From CAZQFV01 sp964592645 (GTDB lineage: Bacteria; Chloroflexota; Chloroflexia; DTKN01): a stretch of DNA of 64,000 nucleotides. How positions within the stretch are numbered: the stretch's first letter is position 1; every line of letters starts with the position of its first letter. The stretch spans positions 62,001 to 126,000 of the forward strand of contig CAZQFV010000001.1 of the NCBI GenBank assembly GCA_964592645.1, in the 5' to 3' direction. Below are positions 1 to 6,935 of this stretch, in pieces. A program made the translations under genes and the position numbers. The notes below the pieces were generated by a model. The model had not been told where the DNA came from, made no database searches, and was given only the letters and a program-made list of their open reading frames with translations.

Positions 1-710
1 AACGGGACGTGGAACTCGAAGCCGTTGAGGTACACGCCTCCGGCGCCCAGAATGTTGAGGTGGATATGGTTGAACTGCTTGCCGAACGACCAGACCGGCC
101 ACTCGATGATGTCCCCGATGTAGGTAGTGGGAGAGATGAACCCGCCGTAGATCGGATCGGCCTGGTACTCGGCGAACTTGTCCCAGATGTACTGAGGGAT
201 GGTGTCCTGGCGGATATGATGGTACTGCCAGATATAGCCCTCCAGGTCCAGGATCGCCACCTCCCAGTACAGGTCCCAGCCAGGCCGGTAGTTTTCGATG
301 TTGATCACCTGGCCCCCCGACTGGTTATAGACGTTCGTGCCATAGACCTTCATCATATCCATGCCGTGGTGAAAGTAGGGCGTGCCCCCATAGTCCTGGT
401 ACGACTGCATGCTCCAGCCGATCGAATCGAGCGCGAACGGCCATTCATAGACGCCGTGGTCGTCCGCGTAAGGGTCGCCGGTGGCCAGGTGCAGGTAGTC
501 CGGCCGCCACTCGTGCTCGATCTCGTGGTCCATGTACCAAAGGAGCGGGTCGATGCCCTCGTCGAACCGGACGGGGTCCTGGGCGCGCGCCGTGGGGGCC
601 GGCGCCGGCCCAACTCCGGCGGCCGCCAGGAGCACGGCGATCAGAAACAGGGTAGCAAGACGGCGCCACAGGCGCCGCCAGCGGCGAGAGCCAACGATAG
701 CCCGGTTCAT
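1..710 (-). CDS. Secreted M23-family peptidase, C-terminus cut by window edge
   Basis: About 236 residues are visible, running off the left edge. The ATG at 710 follows an AGGAGAT ribosome site. Residues 1-40 form a signal peptide: an arginine-rich N-region, a hydrophobic core (LATLFLIAVLLAAAG) and an alanine-rich cleavage region. The mature part carries a LytM/M23-type HxGxD motif (FHHGMDM) and further on an HxH motif (FNHIHLNI), the usual zinc ligands of lysostaphin-like peptidases. Known M23 enzymes cleave peptidoglycan cross-links or other glycine-rich peptides outside the membrane; the substrate here cannot be read. A sigma-A promoter lies just upstream (776-804). The spacing between the two zinc motifs is longer than in classical M23 domains, so this could be a divergent secreted member. 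Confidence 0.72.
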   Translation of the reverse strand, partial: MNRAIVGSRRWRRLWRRLATLFLIAVLLAAAGVGPAPAPTARAQDPVRFDEGIDPLLWYMDHEIEHEWRPDYLHLATGDPYADDHGVYEWPFALDSIGWSMQSYQDYGGTPYFHHGMDMMKVYGTNVYNQSGGQVINIENYRPGWDLYWEVAILDLEGYIWQYHHIRQDTIPQYIWDKFAEYQADPIYGGFISPTTYIGDIIEWPVWSFGKQFNHIHLNILGAGGVYLNGFEFHVP

Positions 711-775
711 AATCATCTCCTTTAGCGCTTTGGACTCGGCGGCGCTCGGGGCCACGCCGGTCCAGGGATATCCTG

Positions 776-804
776 AACATATCATATTTGCCAACCGCTG
801 TCAA
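776..804 (-). promoter_or_regulatory. Sigma-A promoter for the M23 peptidase
   Basis: On the minus strand TTGACA (799-804) and TATGTT (776-781) are separated by exactly 17 bp, pointing at the peptidase start at 710. The -35 box overlaps the last codons and stop of the decayed regulator just upstream. Confidence 0.6.
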
Positions 805-1215
805 ACGCCGAATTTGCCGACCTTGATCTGCTCGTACAGCGTCCGAGTCTCCGGACCCGGCGCGACATCGAGCTCCTCCCACAGGGCCCGCTCACAGGAG
901 TGGTAGGACCGGAAGGCTTCGCTGCGCCGGCCAGCCCGCGGTGCGCGCGGCGATCTGGTGTAGCTGCTCATCGCCCAGGGCCAGGCCGCTGTCGGACAGC
1001 GCCGCCCGTATCTCCTCCGGCGTGAAGCGCAGATCGTTCTCGTCCAGTTCCAGCAGCCGTCCTTCGACCCGCAGCCGGGCAACGGTGGACAGCGGCGGCA
1101 GGCCGCGGGAGGCAATGACCAAGCATACGGGCCAGGCCGGCTGCCCCAACAGGGCATCCAGGGCCTGGTGGACGGCCGGGTTGGTGATCAGATGGTAGGG
1201 GAGCCGGCGGCCCGT
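801..1215 (-). pseudogene. Remnant of a MalT/SARP-type transcriptional regulator
   Basis: Two minus-strand frames each hold part of a large regulator. Between about 1211 and 892 one frame reads YHLITNPAVHQALDALLGQP, then VIASRGLPPLSTVARLRVEG and LLELDENDLRFTPEE, which is the STAND ATPase segment of MalT/LuxR-family regulators (usually DDYHLI..PAVH). About position 935 the match moves to another frame, RSYHSCERALWEELDVAPGP followed by ETRTLYEQI, which is the end of a bacterial transcriptional activator (BTAD) domain. The N-terminal nucleotide-binding half and everything between the two segments are missing, and the fragment begins right after the stop of the neighbouring gene. It is therefore a truncated and internally deleted fossil, not a working gene. 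The parent protein would normally be about 900-1100 residues. Confidence 0.7.
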
Positions 1216-1230
1216 CCAGGGCGCGGCGCA

Positions 1231-2295
1231 TCAGGCCACCGCGCTGAGGCGCGGGTTGGGGCGGCAGTGCACGCCGGCCCGGGCGCAGGGCCGGCCGTCC
1301 ACCTCAACCACGTCGGCAAAGTAGACAAAATCGCCCTGCAACAGGTAGCGACCGACGGCATAGGCATCCACCGGAATGTCGGCCTGTTCAAAGGCCCGGA
1401 TCCGCTCGGGGGTAAAGTCGTCGGCGACGACGATCTTGACGTACTCGAACCCGGACTGGTCCAGCACCCGGCGCACCTCGCGCACATGCCCGGCGTCGGT
1501 CCCTGCGCCCGCGGCCCCCGGGCGCGTAGCCCCCTCCGCGCCCACGCGCACCCCCCACAGCCGCCGTCCCAGGCGCTGGGCCACGGCGAGGGCCGTCTGC
1601 TCCCACTCGGCGGTGAAGTCGACAGAGACGATGAGGTCAACCTGGGCGTCCAGGTGCCGGGCGAAGCACTCGGCGGCCCGCACCGTGTCGCCGCCGTAGC
1701 AGGCGATCAGGGAGGGAGGGACCGTGGCCATCCCGGGCCGGCCCCACCAGGCCCCCTGGGCATCGGTGCCCACGCCCAGGGCCCCGCTGATGTAGGCAGC
1801 ATAGCCATCCCCCGTCTGTACCAGGTGGTGGTCGAAGCGGGCAGGGAAAAAGAGCACCGGCTTGCCGCCAGCAGCCTCCACAACGTGCCGGGCATTGGTG
1901 GCCACGCGCGTGCGCCGGGCCAGTACGCCCAGGAAGTCGGTCTCCAGTTGGGCGAAGTGGGCATAGTCGCCGGCGATGGTCATGACCGCCTCGCCGGGCG
2001 CGGCGGGTTCGCCATCGTACAGGCTTTGCACGCGCAGGCCGGCCCAGCCGGGGATCCAGCGGCCATCGGCGTCGAAACAGCCGCTACACAGCTTGAGGAT
2101 GGCGATGGCCTCGTCGGTGCCGCAGACGATCACCTCCTGCTCCTGGTAGACGACAACCAGCACCTGGGGGTGAAATCCGTCCCGGAGCAGCACCTGCTGG
2201 GTTCGAGAGAGGTCTTGGTCGGCATAATAGCCGGTGCGCATCTTTTCCACCGGCAGGTTGAGTATAGCGGGATCGAGTCGTTTGTGTACCAGCAT
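1231..2295 (-). CDS. pncB: Nicotinate phosphoribosyltransferase
   Basis: 354 residues. It converts nicotinate and PRPP to nicotinate mononucleotide in NAD salvage, in the cytosol. The N-terminus (LDPAILNLPVEKMRTGYYAD) and the segments RTRVATNARHVVEAAGGKPV, FFPARFDHHLV, GGDTVRAAECFARH and DDFTPERIRAFEQADIPVDA match the family; the C-terminus carries the characteristic VGRYLLQGDFVYFADVVEVDG. The start at 2295 was preferred to an ATG 17 codons upstream because GAGGTG sits 6-7 nt before it and the protein family begins there. A strong promoter at 2433-2461 leaves a leader of about 130 nt. The gene is divergent from a MarR regulator, an obvious candidate controller. It is shorter than classical PncB (about 400), like the archaeal-type subgroup. 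Confidence 0.82.
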   Translation of the reverse strand: MLVHKRLDPAILNLPVEKMRTGYYADQDLSRTQQVLLRDGFHPQVLVVVYQEQEVIVCGTDEAIAILKLCSGCFDADGRWIPGWAGLRVQSLYDGEPAAPGEAVMTIAGDYAHFAQLETDFLGVLARRTRVATNARHVVEAAGGKPVLFFPARFDHHLVQTGDGYAAYISGALGVGTDAQGAWWGRPGMATVPPSLIACYGGDTVRAAECFARHLDAQVDLIVSVDFTAEWEQTALAVAQRLGRRLWGVRVGAEGATRPGAAGAGTDAGHVREVRRVLDQSGFEYVKIVVADDFTPERIRAFEQADIPVDAYAVGRYLLQGDFVYFADVVEVDGRPCARAGVHCRPNPRLSAVA

Positions 2296-2432
2296 ACGAC
2301 ACCTCGCGCAGATGCGCGGCCAGATCGGACCGCCTACCCACGGCATGGCGAGCCCCCGGCCGGTTCCCCAAGCCGTCCCCCCTCCTGCCCCTACAGCCGC
2401 CGCCGGGCCATCGCCGGCAAGCGCCCTGCCCT

Positions 2433-2461
2433 ATTATATGCTGGGAAAAGGCCGCTGGCAA
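2433..2461 (-). promoter_or_regulatory. Sigma-A promoter for nicotinate phosphoribosyltransferase
   Basis: Minus strand TTGCCA (2456-2461), 17 bp, TATAAT (2433-2438). Its -35 box is only 7 bp from the -35 box of the divergent MarR promoter, so a protein bound between them could affect both genes. Confidence 0.7.
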
Positions 2462-2468
2462 GTGGGAA

Positions 2469-2497
2469 TTGACAGAACGGCACCCCCGTGATATACT
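2469..2497 (+). promoter_or_regulatory. Sigma-A promoter for the MarR regulator
   Basis: TTGACA (2469-2474), 17 bp, TATACT (2492-2497), an almost perfect consensus. The predicted transcript starts near 2504, inside an unusually AT-rich patch (2501-2533) that holds the palindrome AAATATTT (2524-2531) and could serve as an operator. Confidence 0.75.
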
Positions 2498-2591
2498 TCG
2501 CAAGGTAAAATAATACGCTTCCGAAATATTTAGCCGGCCGACTTTTCCCTGGGTTCGCCGGAGGTCTGGAGTGGAAGCCTAGGAGAAGGAC

Positions 2592-3038
2592 ATGGAAGAG
2601 CTGGAGGACTCCGAGGCCATTGCGACACTGCTGCCGCGGCTGATCGGAGCCCGGCAACGCCAGATGGCCCAGGACCTGTCCGGCTACGGGCTGACCTTTC
2701 CCCAGTTCATCGCCCTCGCCGCCTTGGAGCGGTCCAACGGCGAATGCCGGATGGGCCCGCTGGCCGCGGCCGCGCTCCAGAGCGCCGCCTCGATGACCGG
2801 GATCGTCGACCGGCTGCTGGAGCGTGGCCTGGTGGGGCGCGAACGCCATCCTCAGGATCGCCGGTCGGTGATCGTGCGGCTGACCGATCGGGGGCGCAGC
2901 CTGCTGGAGGAGGTCAAGGCGAATAACCGGCGGCAGGAGCGTCTGCTGTTGGCGGCCATCTCCCCGGAGGATCGCCAGCAGCTACGGCACATCCTGGCGC
3001 GTATCGTGGCCTGGATGGAGCGAGATGGGGTGGGGTGA
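2592..3038 (+). CDS. MarR-family transcriptional regulator
   Basis: 148 residues, the normal size of the family. MarR proteins are dimeric winged-helix DNA-binding repressors that release DNA on binding small ligands. Seen here: an N-terminal helix (LLPRLIGARQRQMAQDL), the helix-turn-helix region around residues 50-80 (MGPLAAAALQSAASMTGIVD, RLLERGLV), the wing with the signature GRERHPQDRRSVIVRLTDRG, and a C-terminal dimerisation helix. Alternative ATGs inside the frame are less likely because GGAGAAGGAC precedes 2592 at normal distance. It is divergent from the nicotinate phosphoribosyltransferase across a shared promoter region, which suggests local or autoregulation; the ligand is unknown. 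Confidence 0.85.
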   Translation: MEELEDSEAIATLLPRLIGARQRQMAQDLSGYGLTFPQFIALAALERSNGECRMGPLAAAALQSAASMTGIVDRLLERGLVGRERHPQDRRSVIVRLTDRGRSLLEEVKANNRRQERLLLAAISPEDRQQLRHILARIVAWMERDGVG

Positions 3039-3113
3039 GCTGGTCCTGCAGAACGGCCAAGATGCCAGAGGCCACGGATTTCCAGCATGGCGCAGCCTGA
3101 CATCTTGGCGGTG

Positions 3114-3194
3114 TGGGCGAGGAGAGACTCGAACCCTCACGCCTTGCGGCACATGCTCCTAAGGCATGCGCGTCTGCCATTCCGCCACTCGCCC
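3114..3194 (-). tRNA. tRNA-Leu (anticodon UAG)
   Basis: On the minus strand the acceptor arms GGGCGAG and CTCGCCC pair perfectly. The anticodon loop CTTAGGA (stem CATGC/GCATG) gives anticodon UAG, reading CUA leucine codons. A long variable arm (TGCCGCAAGGCG) and the T-loop sequence GGTTCGAGTC confirm a class II leucine tRNA. The CCA end is not encoded. No intron is present. Confidence 0.95.
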
Positions 3195-3238
3195 GTGGCC
3201 ATGATGATACCACAACTTTCCACCTTGCGCAACGCGAG

Positions 3239-3267
3239 TTGCAGGGCAGCGCAGGGTGTAGTACAAT
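3239..3267 (+). promoter_or_regulatory. Sigma-A promoter for the HNH nuclease gene
   Basis: TTGCAG (3239-3244), 17 bp, TACAAT (3262-3267), 65 nt upstream of the chosen start codon. Confidence 0.6.
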
Positions 3268-3331
3268 ACGGGCGTTCGCCGGCGGGCCAGCCAAAGCCCG
3301 GGGATCGGGTGGCCTGGTCGGAGGCCTAACG

Positions 3332-3844
3332 ATGGAGCAAGTCCTGGTCCTCAATCAGAACTTGGAACCGCTGAACGTCTGCAACATCAGACGGGCCCTG
3401 GTGTTGGTATTCTGCGGCAAAGCCGAGGTCCTGGTGTGCAACCACCGCCTGGTGCACACCGTTTCCCGCACCTTCGAATGCCCCTCGGTGATCCGCCTGC
3501 AGACCCTGGTGCGCCGGCCCCTGCCCCAGGTGCGCCTGACGCGGCGCGAAGTATTTCGCCGCGACGGTTACACCTGCCAATACTGTGGACAACACACCAG
3601 CCACCCGACGCTGGACCATGTCGTGCCGCGCCACCGGGGCGGACAGCACACCTGGGAGAACCTGGTCACGGCCTGCACGCGCTGTAACCACCGCAAGGGC
3701 GGCCGGCCGCTGGAGGAGGCCGGCATGCGCCTGCTGCGCGCCCCCGTCCGCCCGCGCTCCTCGCCCTACTACTTCCTGGAAAGCTGGCGGCAACACTCGC
3801 CGGCGGAGTGGGGGCCCTTCCTGCCGGCCAACGCCCGGCAATGA
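3332..3844 (+). CDS. HNH endonuclease
   Basis: 170 residues. The start at 3332 has GGAGG 7 nt upstream; a longer reading through the tRNA and promoter is not credible. The C-terminal half is a classic HNH fold: RREVFRRDGYTCQYCGQ (first zinc CxxC), LDHVVPRHRGGQHTWENLVT (catalytic DH and N) and CTRCNHRKGG (second CxxC). The N-terminal 75 residues (VLVLNQNLEPLNVCNIRRAL) match the free-standing bacterial HNH proteins annotated as McrA-like, which are widely conserved outside restriction systems. No methyltransferase or mobile element is adjacent, so a restriction role is not supported. The substrate is unknown. Confidence 0.85.
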   Translation: MEQVLVLNQNLEPLNVCNIRRALVLVFCGKAEVLVCNHRLVHTVSRTFECPSVIRLQTLVRRPLPQVRLTRREVFRRDGYTCQYCGQHTSHPTLDHVVPRHRGGQHTWENLVTACTRCNHRKGGRPLEEAGMRLLRAPVRPRSSPYYFLESWRQHSPAEWGPFLPANARQ

Positions 3845-3922
3845 GGGGGCCGCCCCCTCCAGCCTTCTATTGTCATTGTTAGACGATTCTGGCAAGCCGA
3901 GCCATCCACGCGAGGGGGATCC

Positions 3923-4990
3923 ATGGACCTGAGCAAGCAGATCGAAACGGAACAGCGCCGCCTCCAGGAACGCTCCCAGATCGCCCACCTCCAGGGACAG
4001 TTGGACGACCTGCGGCACCAGTTGGAACAGCAGGCCGCGCGGGCGCAGTTGGCCAGCGAGCAGGCCCGCCAGGTCCAGGACCTGTTCGCGCAACTGGAGA
4101 CCAAATTCGAGGCCCAGGTGGGCGAGGCGCGCTTGCAGGAACAGACACGGCAACGGTCGATACAGGGACTGCAAAAGGAGGTCGCCGATCTGCGGGCGCG
4201 GATCGAGGAACCCACCCGGCAGCTCCTGGGGTTGATGGCCCAGGTGCAGGACCTGCACGAAGCCCTGCGCGGCCAACGGGAGCAGCAGCGGCTGCGCCAG
4301 GAAGAAATACAAAAGGTCGAGCAGCGCCTCGAGGAGCAGCGCTCCCAGGGACTGCTCCAGGAGGAGCGGCTGGCGCGGCTGGACAATCTGCTCGGCCAAC
4401 TTACGCAGGCCGAGGAAGATCGGCGGCAGGCCGTGGTCCACATTCGCACCGAGGTCGAGGCCGAGCGGCAGAACATGCGCCGCCAGGCCAACGACCTGGA
4501 ACGGCTGGCCGGGACCCTCCGCGGAGAACAACAGGAGTTCCTCGCGCGTTTGAACCGCCAGAACGAGCTGCTGCGACAGGCGACCGCGGCCACCGAATCC
4601 CTGGGGACGCGCCTCGATGAGCAGATGGCGCTGTTCGATCGCCAGGCGGCGGAACTACAGCGGGTCGAGCGCGAGGCGGCGGAACGCGCCCTGCAGGGAC
4701 AGGAACGGCTGGAGAACCTACGGCAAAGCGTCCAGCGCGAGTGGGCCGAGCTGCGCGAGGCGGAAGAGCGCCGCGGAGAGAGCCAAAATGCCTGGCTGCG
4801 GCGCATCGAGGAGCTCTACCACAGCCTGGACGAGCGCCTGGCCAAACGCGACGAGGAGACCGGCCAGACGATCGGCCGGCTGACGGACCGCATGGGCGCT
4901 ATCGAGGGCAACGTGGAGAGGACCATGCGGTCCCTCCTGGAGTTGTTCCAGGAGCAACTGGAACAGCAGGCCGGCGGCCGCCCGGAATAG
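3923..4990 (+). CDS. Long coiled-coil protein of unknown function
   Basis: 355 residues, nearly all charged or glutamine-rich heptads from residue 3 to the end (for example RRLQERSQIAHLQGQLDDLR). There is no signal peptide, membrane helix, cysteine or recognisable catalytic motif. GAGGGG precedes the ATG. The composition (Gln, Glu, Arg, Leu) predicts a long parallel coiled coil, as in structural or scaffolding proteins. Gene order places it directly before a palindrome with a ParB-binding core and the bifunctional nuclease gene. A role in chromosome or cell structure is possible but nothing in the sequence proves it, and similarity searches with coiled coils mislead easily. Confidence 0.75.
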   Translation: MDLSKQIETEQRRLQERSQIAHLQGQLDDLRHQLEQQAARAQLASEQARQVQDLFAQLETKFEAQVGEARLQEQTRQRSIQGLQKEVADLRARIEEPTRQLLGLMAQVQDLHEALRGQREQQRLRQEEIQKVEQRLEEQRSQGLLQEERLARLDNLLGQLTQAEEDRRQAVVHIRTEVEAERQNMRRQANDLERLAGTLRGEQQEFLARLNRQNELLRQATAATESLGTRLDEQMALFDRQAAELQRVEREAAERALQGQERLENLRQSVQREWAELREAEERRGESQNAWLRRIEELYHSLDERLAKRDEETGQTIGRLTDRMGAIEGNVERTMRSLLELFQEQLEQQAGGRPE

Positions 4991-5014
4991 CGCAAGACGC
5001 CAACCCACACGGAG

Positions 5015-5048
5015 CGGCGGTGCTGTTTCACGTGAAACAGCACCGCCG
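5015..5048. promoter_or_regulatory. parS: Perfect 34-bp palindrome with a parS (ParB-binding) core
   Basis: Positions 5024-5039 read TGTTTCACGTGAAACA, which matches the conserved bacterial parS consensus at every base. The symmetry continues for 9 more base pairs on each side (5015-5048), so transcripts across it would also form a strong hairpin. It lies between the coiled-coil gene and the bifunctional nuclease gene, about 29 kb from dnaA. ParB binds such sites and loads SMC near the replication origin. No parA or parB gene is in this window, and no second site was found by eye. Confidence 0.8.
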
Positions 5049-5063
5049 GCGGAGGGTAGAACG

Positions 5064-5594
5064 GTGGTCGAAGTGACGGTGCACAGCGTGCGGGTGAGCC
5101 CGCTCACCCAGAATCGGGTGGTGGTGCTGATGGAAATGGACGGCCGGCGCTACCTGCCGATCTGGATCGGGGCCGACGTGGCCGACGCCATCGCCCTGCA
5201 GTTGCGGGGGGAGAAGCCGCCCCGCCCACTGACCCATGACCTGCTGCGCTCGGTCATCGAGGTGCTGGGCGCCAAGGTCAGCCGCATCCTGGTGAACGAA
5301 ATCCACGAGAACACCTTTTTCGCCCGCATCATCTTCGACGTGGCCGGCCGCTACGCCGAGGTCGACTCCCGCCCCAGCGACGCCATCGCCCTGGCCGTGC
5401 GCGTGAACTGCCCCATCTTTGTCGAGGATCTCGTCCTGCAGGAGGCCGCGCTCGTCCTGGACGAGCCCAGCCCCGCCGAACGGCCTGTCGAGCCGGGGCT
5501 CGACATCTTCCGCAGCTTTATCGAGCAGCTGGAAAGCGGCGATACCCAGGAACCCACAGAGGAAGAGGAGGGGCTGGAGGAGGAAACCACTTGA
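5064..5594 (+). CDS. Bifunctional nuclease (BFN/DUF151) family protein
   Basis: 176 residues, GTG start with GGAGGG 7 nt upstream. The whole N-terminal 135 residues match the family: LTQNRVVVLMEMDGRRYLPI, WIGADVADAIALQLRGEKPP, RPLTHDLLRSVIEVLGAKV and the acidic signature VDSRPSDAIALAVRVNCPIF. Plant members have been reported to cut RNA and DNA; the bacterial function is poorly defined. A 40-residue acidic tail (EPTEEEEGLEEETT) follows the domain. The gene overlaps the next small gene by 4 nt (TTGA), so the two are translationally coupled. The parS palindrome sits directly upstream. Confidence 0.85.
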   Translation: MVEVTVHSVRVSPLTQNRVVVLMEMDGRRYLPIWIGADVADAIALQLRGEKPPRPLTHDLLRSVIEVLGAKVSRILVNEIHENTFFARIIFDVAGRYAEVDSRPSDAIALAVRVNCPIFVEDLVLQEAALVLDEPSPAERPVEPGLDIFRSFIEQLESGDTQEPTEEEEGLEEETT

Positions 5595-5896
5595 GCGAGC
5601 CGGAGCGGGTCCTGCGGCAGATCGTGCGGGGGGCGGTGCGGTGCTGCCCGCGGTGCCAGCAGCCCTTTGCGGAGCCCGACATCCAACTGGTGGGGCAGGA
5701 GGGGGAGCACTGGGTCTTTTCCCTCCACTGCCACGCCTGCCATACCCTGGCCTTCCTGGGCCTCGCCCTGGTGGCAGAAGCCGAGCTCTTCCCTCCCGAC
5801 TCCCCGGATGAACCGCCGGCCCGCCCCATCAGCGCCGACGACGTGCTGGATATGCACCTGTTCCTCCAGGACACGCCGGGCCTACCGCTGCCCTAG
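5591..5896 (+). CDS. Small zinc-ribbon-like protein
   Basis: 101 residues, TTG start overlapping the preceding stop codon (TTGA), so it is probably made with the bifunctional nuclease. Two CxxC knuckles are visible, CPRC near residue 19 and CHAC near residue 47, spaced as in a zinc ribbon, followed by a hydrophobic helix (LAFLGLALVAEAE) and a proline-rich linker to a short acidic end (SADDVLDMHLFL). I do not recognise the family. Coupling to the nuclease suggests an accessory or nucleic-acid-binding role; that is inference. Confidence 0.7.
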   Translation: MSEPERVLRQIVRGAVRCCPRCQQPFAEPDIQLVGQEGEHWVFSLHCHACHTLAFLGLALVAEAELFPPDSPDEPPARPISADDVLDMHLFLQDTPGLPLP

Positions 5897-5926
5897 CGCA
5901 GACCGCCACGCCGGAACAGCCAAGCG

Positions 5927-5954
5927 CTGGGCCGCCTCTTGTCGGGCGGCCCAG
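5927..5954. terminator. GC-rich hairpin between convergent genes
   Basis: CTGGGCCGCC (5927-5936) and GGCGGCCCAG (5945-5954) form a perfect 10-bp stem with an 8-nt loop. It follows the stop of the zinc-ribbon gene and faces the phosphatase gene end, so it may end transcription from both sides. No T-tract follows. Confidence 0.5.
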
Positions 5955-5975
5955 TGTCTACATCTGCTTCTATGG
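5939..5975 (+). repeat. Direct repeat, copy 1 (37 bp)
   Basis: This 37-bp unit, beginning TTGTCGGGCGGCCCAG and ending CTATGG, recurs at 6012-6048 with a single T/C difference. Start-to-start distance is 73 bp. It shares the 3' arm of the neighbouring hairpin. Confidence 0.8.
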
Positions 5976-6011
5976 CAGCGTCTCCAGCGACTCGTAGCCG
6001 GCGCAGTTATA

Positions 6012-6048
6012 TTGTCGGGCGGCCCAGTGTCTACATCTGCCTCTATGG
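6012..6048 (+). repeat. Direct repeat, copy 2 (37 bp)
   Basis: Second copy of the unit at 5939-5975, 36 of 37 bases identical. It runs into a 16-bp palindrome (GGGGCCGGCCGGCCCC, 6047-6062) just before the phosphatase stop codon. The hairpin 5' arm is not duplicated. Confidence 0.8.
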
Positions 6049-6072
6049 GGCCGGCCGGCCCCACGGCGCCCC

Positions 6073-6906
6073 CTAGACCTCCGGCAGCGCCACGACCACC
6101 AGCGAGATGTTGTCCTCCCCGCCCGCGGCATTGGCCTGGGCCACCAGGCTGTCGGCCATGGCCTGCGGCTCCCCTCCCGCCGCCAGCACCCGGGCCATGG
6201 CTTCGTCCTCCAACATGCCCCAGAGTCCATCGCAGCAGAGCAGCAGGTGGGTACAGCCTTCCAGGGGGAAGGAGCTCAGCTCGACCTCGATCTCGTCCTG
6301 CTGACCCACCGACTGATACAGGTAGTTGCGCTTGGGGTGGTGAAGGGCCTCTTCGGCCGAGATCTGCCCCAACTCCTGCAGGCGGGCGACCATGGAGTGG
6401 TCGCGCGTGCGGTGCTGCAGTCTCCTCCCATCGTAGGAGTACAGCCGGCTGTCCCCCACATGGGCCACGTAGCAGCGCCCGCCCAACAGGAGGGCGCTGG
6501 TGACCGTCGTGCCCATATCGTTGTGCTGCCGGGCGGCCTCGGCCAGGATCCGCCGGTTCGCCTCCAGGGTCGCCTCCCGCAAGAGGTCCTGGACCGGCTC
6601 CGGGGCCCCTCCTTCCAGGATCGGATGGATCAACCCGCGCAGGGTCTGCATGGCCACAACCTCCACCGCGCGGGTACTGGCGACAGCGCCGCCCGTATGC
6701 CCGCCCATCCCATCGGCCACGATGAAGAGGCCCACCGTGAGCTGGCCGTTCGGTCCGGGCAGCGACGTCAGCATGGCAAAGACATGGTCCTGGTTGCTCG
6801 AGCGCACCCGGCCGACATCGCTGGCCAGCCCAAAGGCAACGCCTCGGCGCTTCGGCGGTGCCGCGAGCTCGACTTCCTGTTGTCGCCGACGTTTCCAGAA
6901 TGGCAT
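6073..6906 (-). CDS. PP2C-family serine/threonine phosphatase
   Basis: 277 residues, start at 6906 behind GGAGAGGG; a longer frame reading into the upstream kinase is rejected. All PP2C metal and phosphate motifs are present in order: RSSNQDH, FIVADGMGGHTGG, NDMGTTVTSALL, YVAHVGDSRLYSY, TRDHSMVARL, LLLCCDGLWGML and GGEDNISLVVV. The protein starts with a basic segment (PFWKRRRQQ) and has no membrane helix, so it is cytosolic. It removes phosphate from Ser/Thr residues, most likely those placed by the kinase 29 bp upstream in the same operon. This kinase-phosphatase pairing is standard for bacterial Hanks-type systems. Confidence 0.92.
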   Translation of the reverse strand: MPFWKRRRQQEVELAAPPKRRGVAFGLASDVGRVRSSNQDHVFAMLTSLPGPNGQLTVGLFIVADGMGGHTGGAVASTRAVEVVAMQTLRGLIHPILEGGAPEPVQDLLREATLEANRRILAEAARQHNDMGTTVTSALLLGGRCYVAHVGDSRLYSYDGRRLQHRTRDHSMVARLQELGQISAEEALHHPKRNYLYQSVGQQDEIEVELSSFPLEGCTHLLLCCDGLWGMLEDEAMARVLAAGGEPQAMADSLVAQANAAGGEDNISLVVVALPEV

Positions 6907-6935
6907 AGGCCCTCTCCTTGGCACCACACGCCGCG

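Noticed and set aside
9..725. A plus-strand open frame over the M23 peptidase
   Set aside because: It is the shadow of the secreted peptidase on the minus strand, which has a signal peptide, zinc motifs, a ribosome site and a promoter.
1168..2472. A plus-strand open frame over nicotinate phosphoribosyltransferase
   Set aside because: Same shadow effect; the minus strand matches the enzyme throughout.
3332..3844. The HNH gene as part of a restriction system or homing element
   Set aside because: No methyltransferase, integrase or intron boundary nearby, and the protein belongs to a stand-alone conserved family.
5939..6048. The repeated 37-bp unit as a CRISPR remnant
   Set aside because: Only two copies, 73 bp apart, no cas gene and no spacer-repeat periodicity.
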